Assembly: GCA_031288855.1 (NCBI GenBank)
Contig: JAITQQ010000009.1
Span: 1-7,008 of the forward strand
From: Prevotellaceae bacterium
GTDB lineage: Bacteria > Bacteroidota > Bacteroidia > Bacteroidales > UBA932
DNA length: 7,008 bases
Direction of reading: 5' to 3'
Position 1 is the stretch's first letter. Each line of letters begins with the position of its first letter. Under the pieces are notes generated by a model. It worked only from the letters and a program-made list of their open reading frames with translations. It searched no databases and had not been told where the DNA came from. Shown one piece after another: positions 6,677-7,008 of the stretch. The position numbers and the translations under genes are program-made.

Positions 6677-7008
6677 ATGAAAACAACGGCACTTATCGAA
6701 ATGGGAAAAGACGGGACATATGGTATTTTTACGCCCGACATTAATAGTACAATAATCGGAGATGGAACTACGGTAGCAGAAGCAAAAGCTGATTTTGAAA
6801 ACTCAGTGAGAGAAATTTTTGAGGCCTATCAGGAGAATGGAGACCCGCTTCCCGATGAGCTCAAAGACATAGAATTTGAATATAAATATGACCTTGCCTC
6901 TTTCTTCAACTATTACGATTGGATTAATGTGTCGAAGTTCGCACGTGCAATAGGGGTGAATGATACACTCATGCGGCAATATAAAACAGGCGCCACTTAT
7001 ATCTCGGA
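6677..7008 (+). CDS. hicB: HicB family antitoxin, partial (3' end outside window)
   Basis: An ATG at 6677 opens a frame with no stop up to the window end, giving 110 residues; HicB proteins of this type run to about 135, so perhaps 25 are missing. Residues 1-55 form the HicB-like domain: strand TALIEMGKDGTYGIFTPD, then GDGTTVAEAKADFENSVRE, a partial RNase H-like fold that caps HicA. A linker with PLPDELKDIEFEYKYD follows. Residues 84-108 (VSKFARAIGVNDTLMRQYKTG) look like an Xre-type helix-turn-helix. The protein should neutralise HicA and repress the operon, plausibly at the palindrome 6424-6438. The gap after hicA is 28 bp and A/T-rich, without a Shine-Dalgarno site or terminator. Toxin-first order is typical for hicAB. 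Confidence 0.9.
   Translation, partial: MKTTALIEMGKDGTYGIFTPDINSTIIGDGTTVAEAKADFENSVREIFEAYQENGDPLPDELKDIEFEYKYDLASFFNYYDWINVSKFARAIGVNDTLMRQYKTGATYIS

Noticed and set aside
6481..6741. Open frame of 86 codons on the minus strand over hicA
   Set aside because: It is antisense to hicA and the start of hicB, both of which have clear family features.
1..7008. A defence island or new multi-gene system spanning the window
   Set aside because: Apart from hicAB at the right edge, the genes belong to recognised housekeeping or envelope families, and no unexplained stretch is long enough to hide another system.

Overview
The window reads as chromosomal DNA of a member of Bacteroidota, most likely Bacteroidales. 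Three things point there: a C-terminal PCMD-type domain (a Bacteroidota family) followed by a small outer-membrane beta-barrel gene; promoter -7 boxes of the form TAnnTTTG in front of pckA, recQ and hicA; and a RecQ of the ~630-residue type whose zinc module lies near the C-terminus. Most genes lack a Shine-Dalgarno sequence, also usual in this phylum. I place it no further than this without a database search.

Layout. 1-1560 (+): the 3' part of a PCMD-domain gene, then 6 bp later a secreted beta-barrel protein; probably a cell-envelope pair. 1568-4676 (-): a tightly packed operon transcribed recQ -> WRN-type 3'-5' exonuclease -> maf. The first two genes overlap and the last two abut. It meets the envelope pair tail to tail with only 7 bp between stop codons. 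4677-4753: a short divergent promoter region with two back-to-back -7 boxes, one for recQ and one for pckA. 4754-6346 (+): a complete ATP-dependent phosphoenolpyruvate carboxykinase, followed by a clear intrinsic terminator. 6408-7008 (+): a hicA-hicB type II toxin-antitoxin locus with its own -33/-7 promoter and a palindrome over the -7 box; hicB runs off the window end.

How the genes may work together. The minus-strand operon is a genome-maintenance set: a 3'-5' helicase, a DEDDy exonuclease of the WRN type, and a house-cleaning nucleotide pyrophosphatase. pckA is central carbon metabolism and shares only the promoter region with that operon. HicA (mRNA interferase) and HicB (antitoxin and likely repressor) form a self-contained module after the pckA terminator.

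No gap above 300 bases exists; the longest non-coding stretch (6347-6465) is accounted for by terminator, promoter and palindrome. I saw no tRNA, rRNA, CRISPR array, insertion sequence or attachment site. Nothing here is clearly a new system. The points best worth checking are the helicase-exonuclease operon that resembles a split WRN protein, the rearranged RecQ C-terminus, and the palindromic candidate operator at hicAB.
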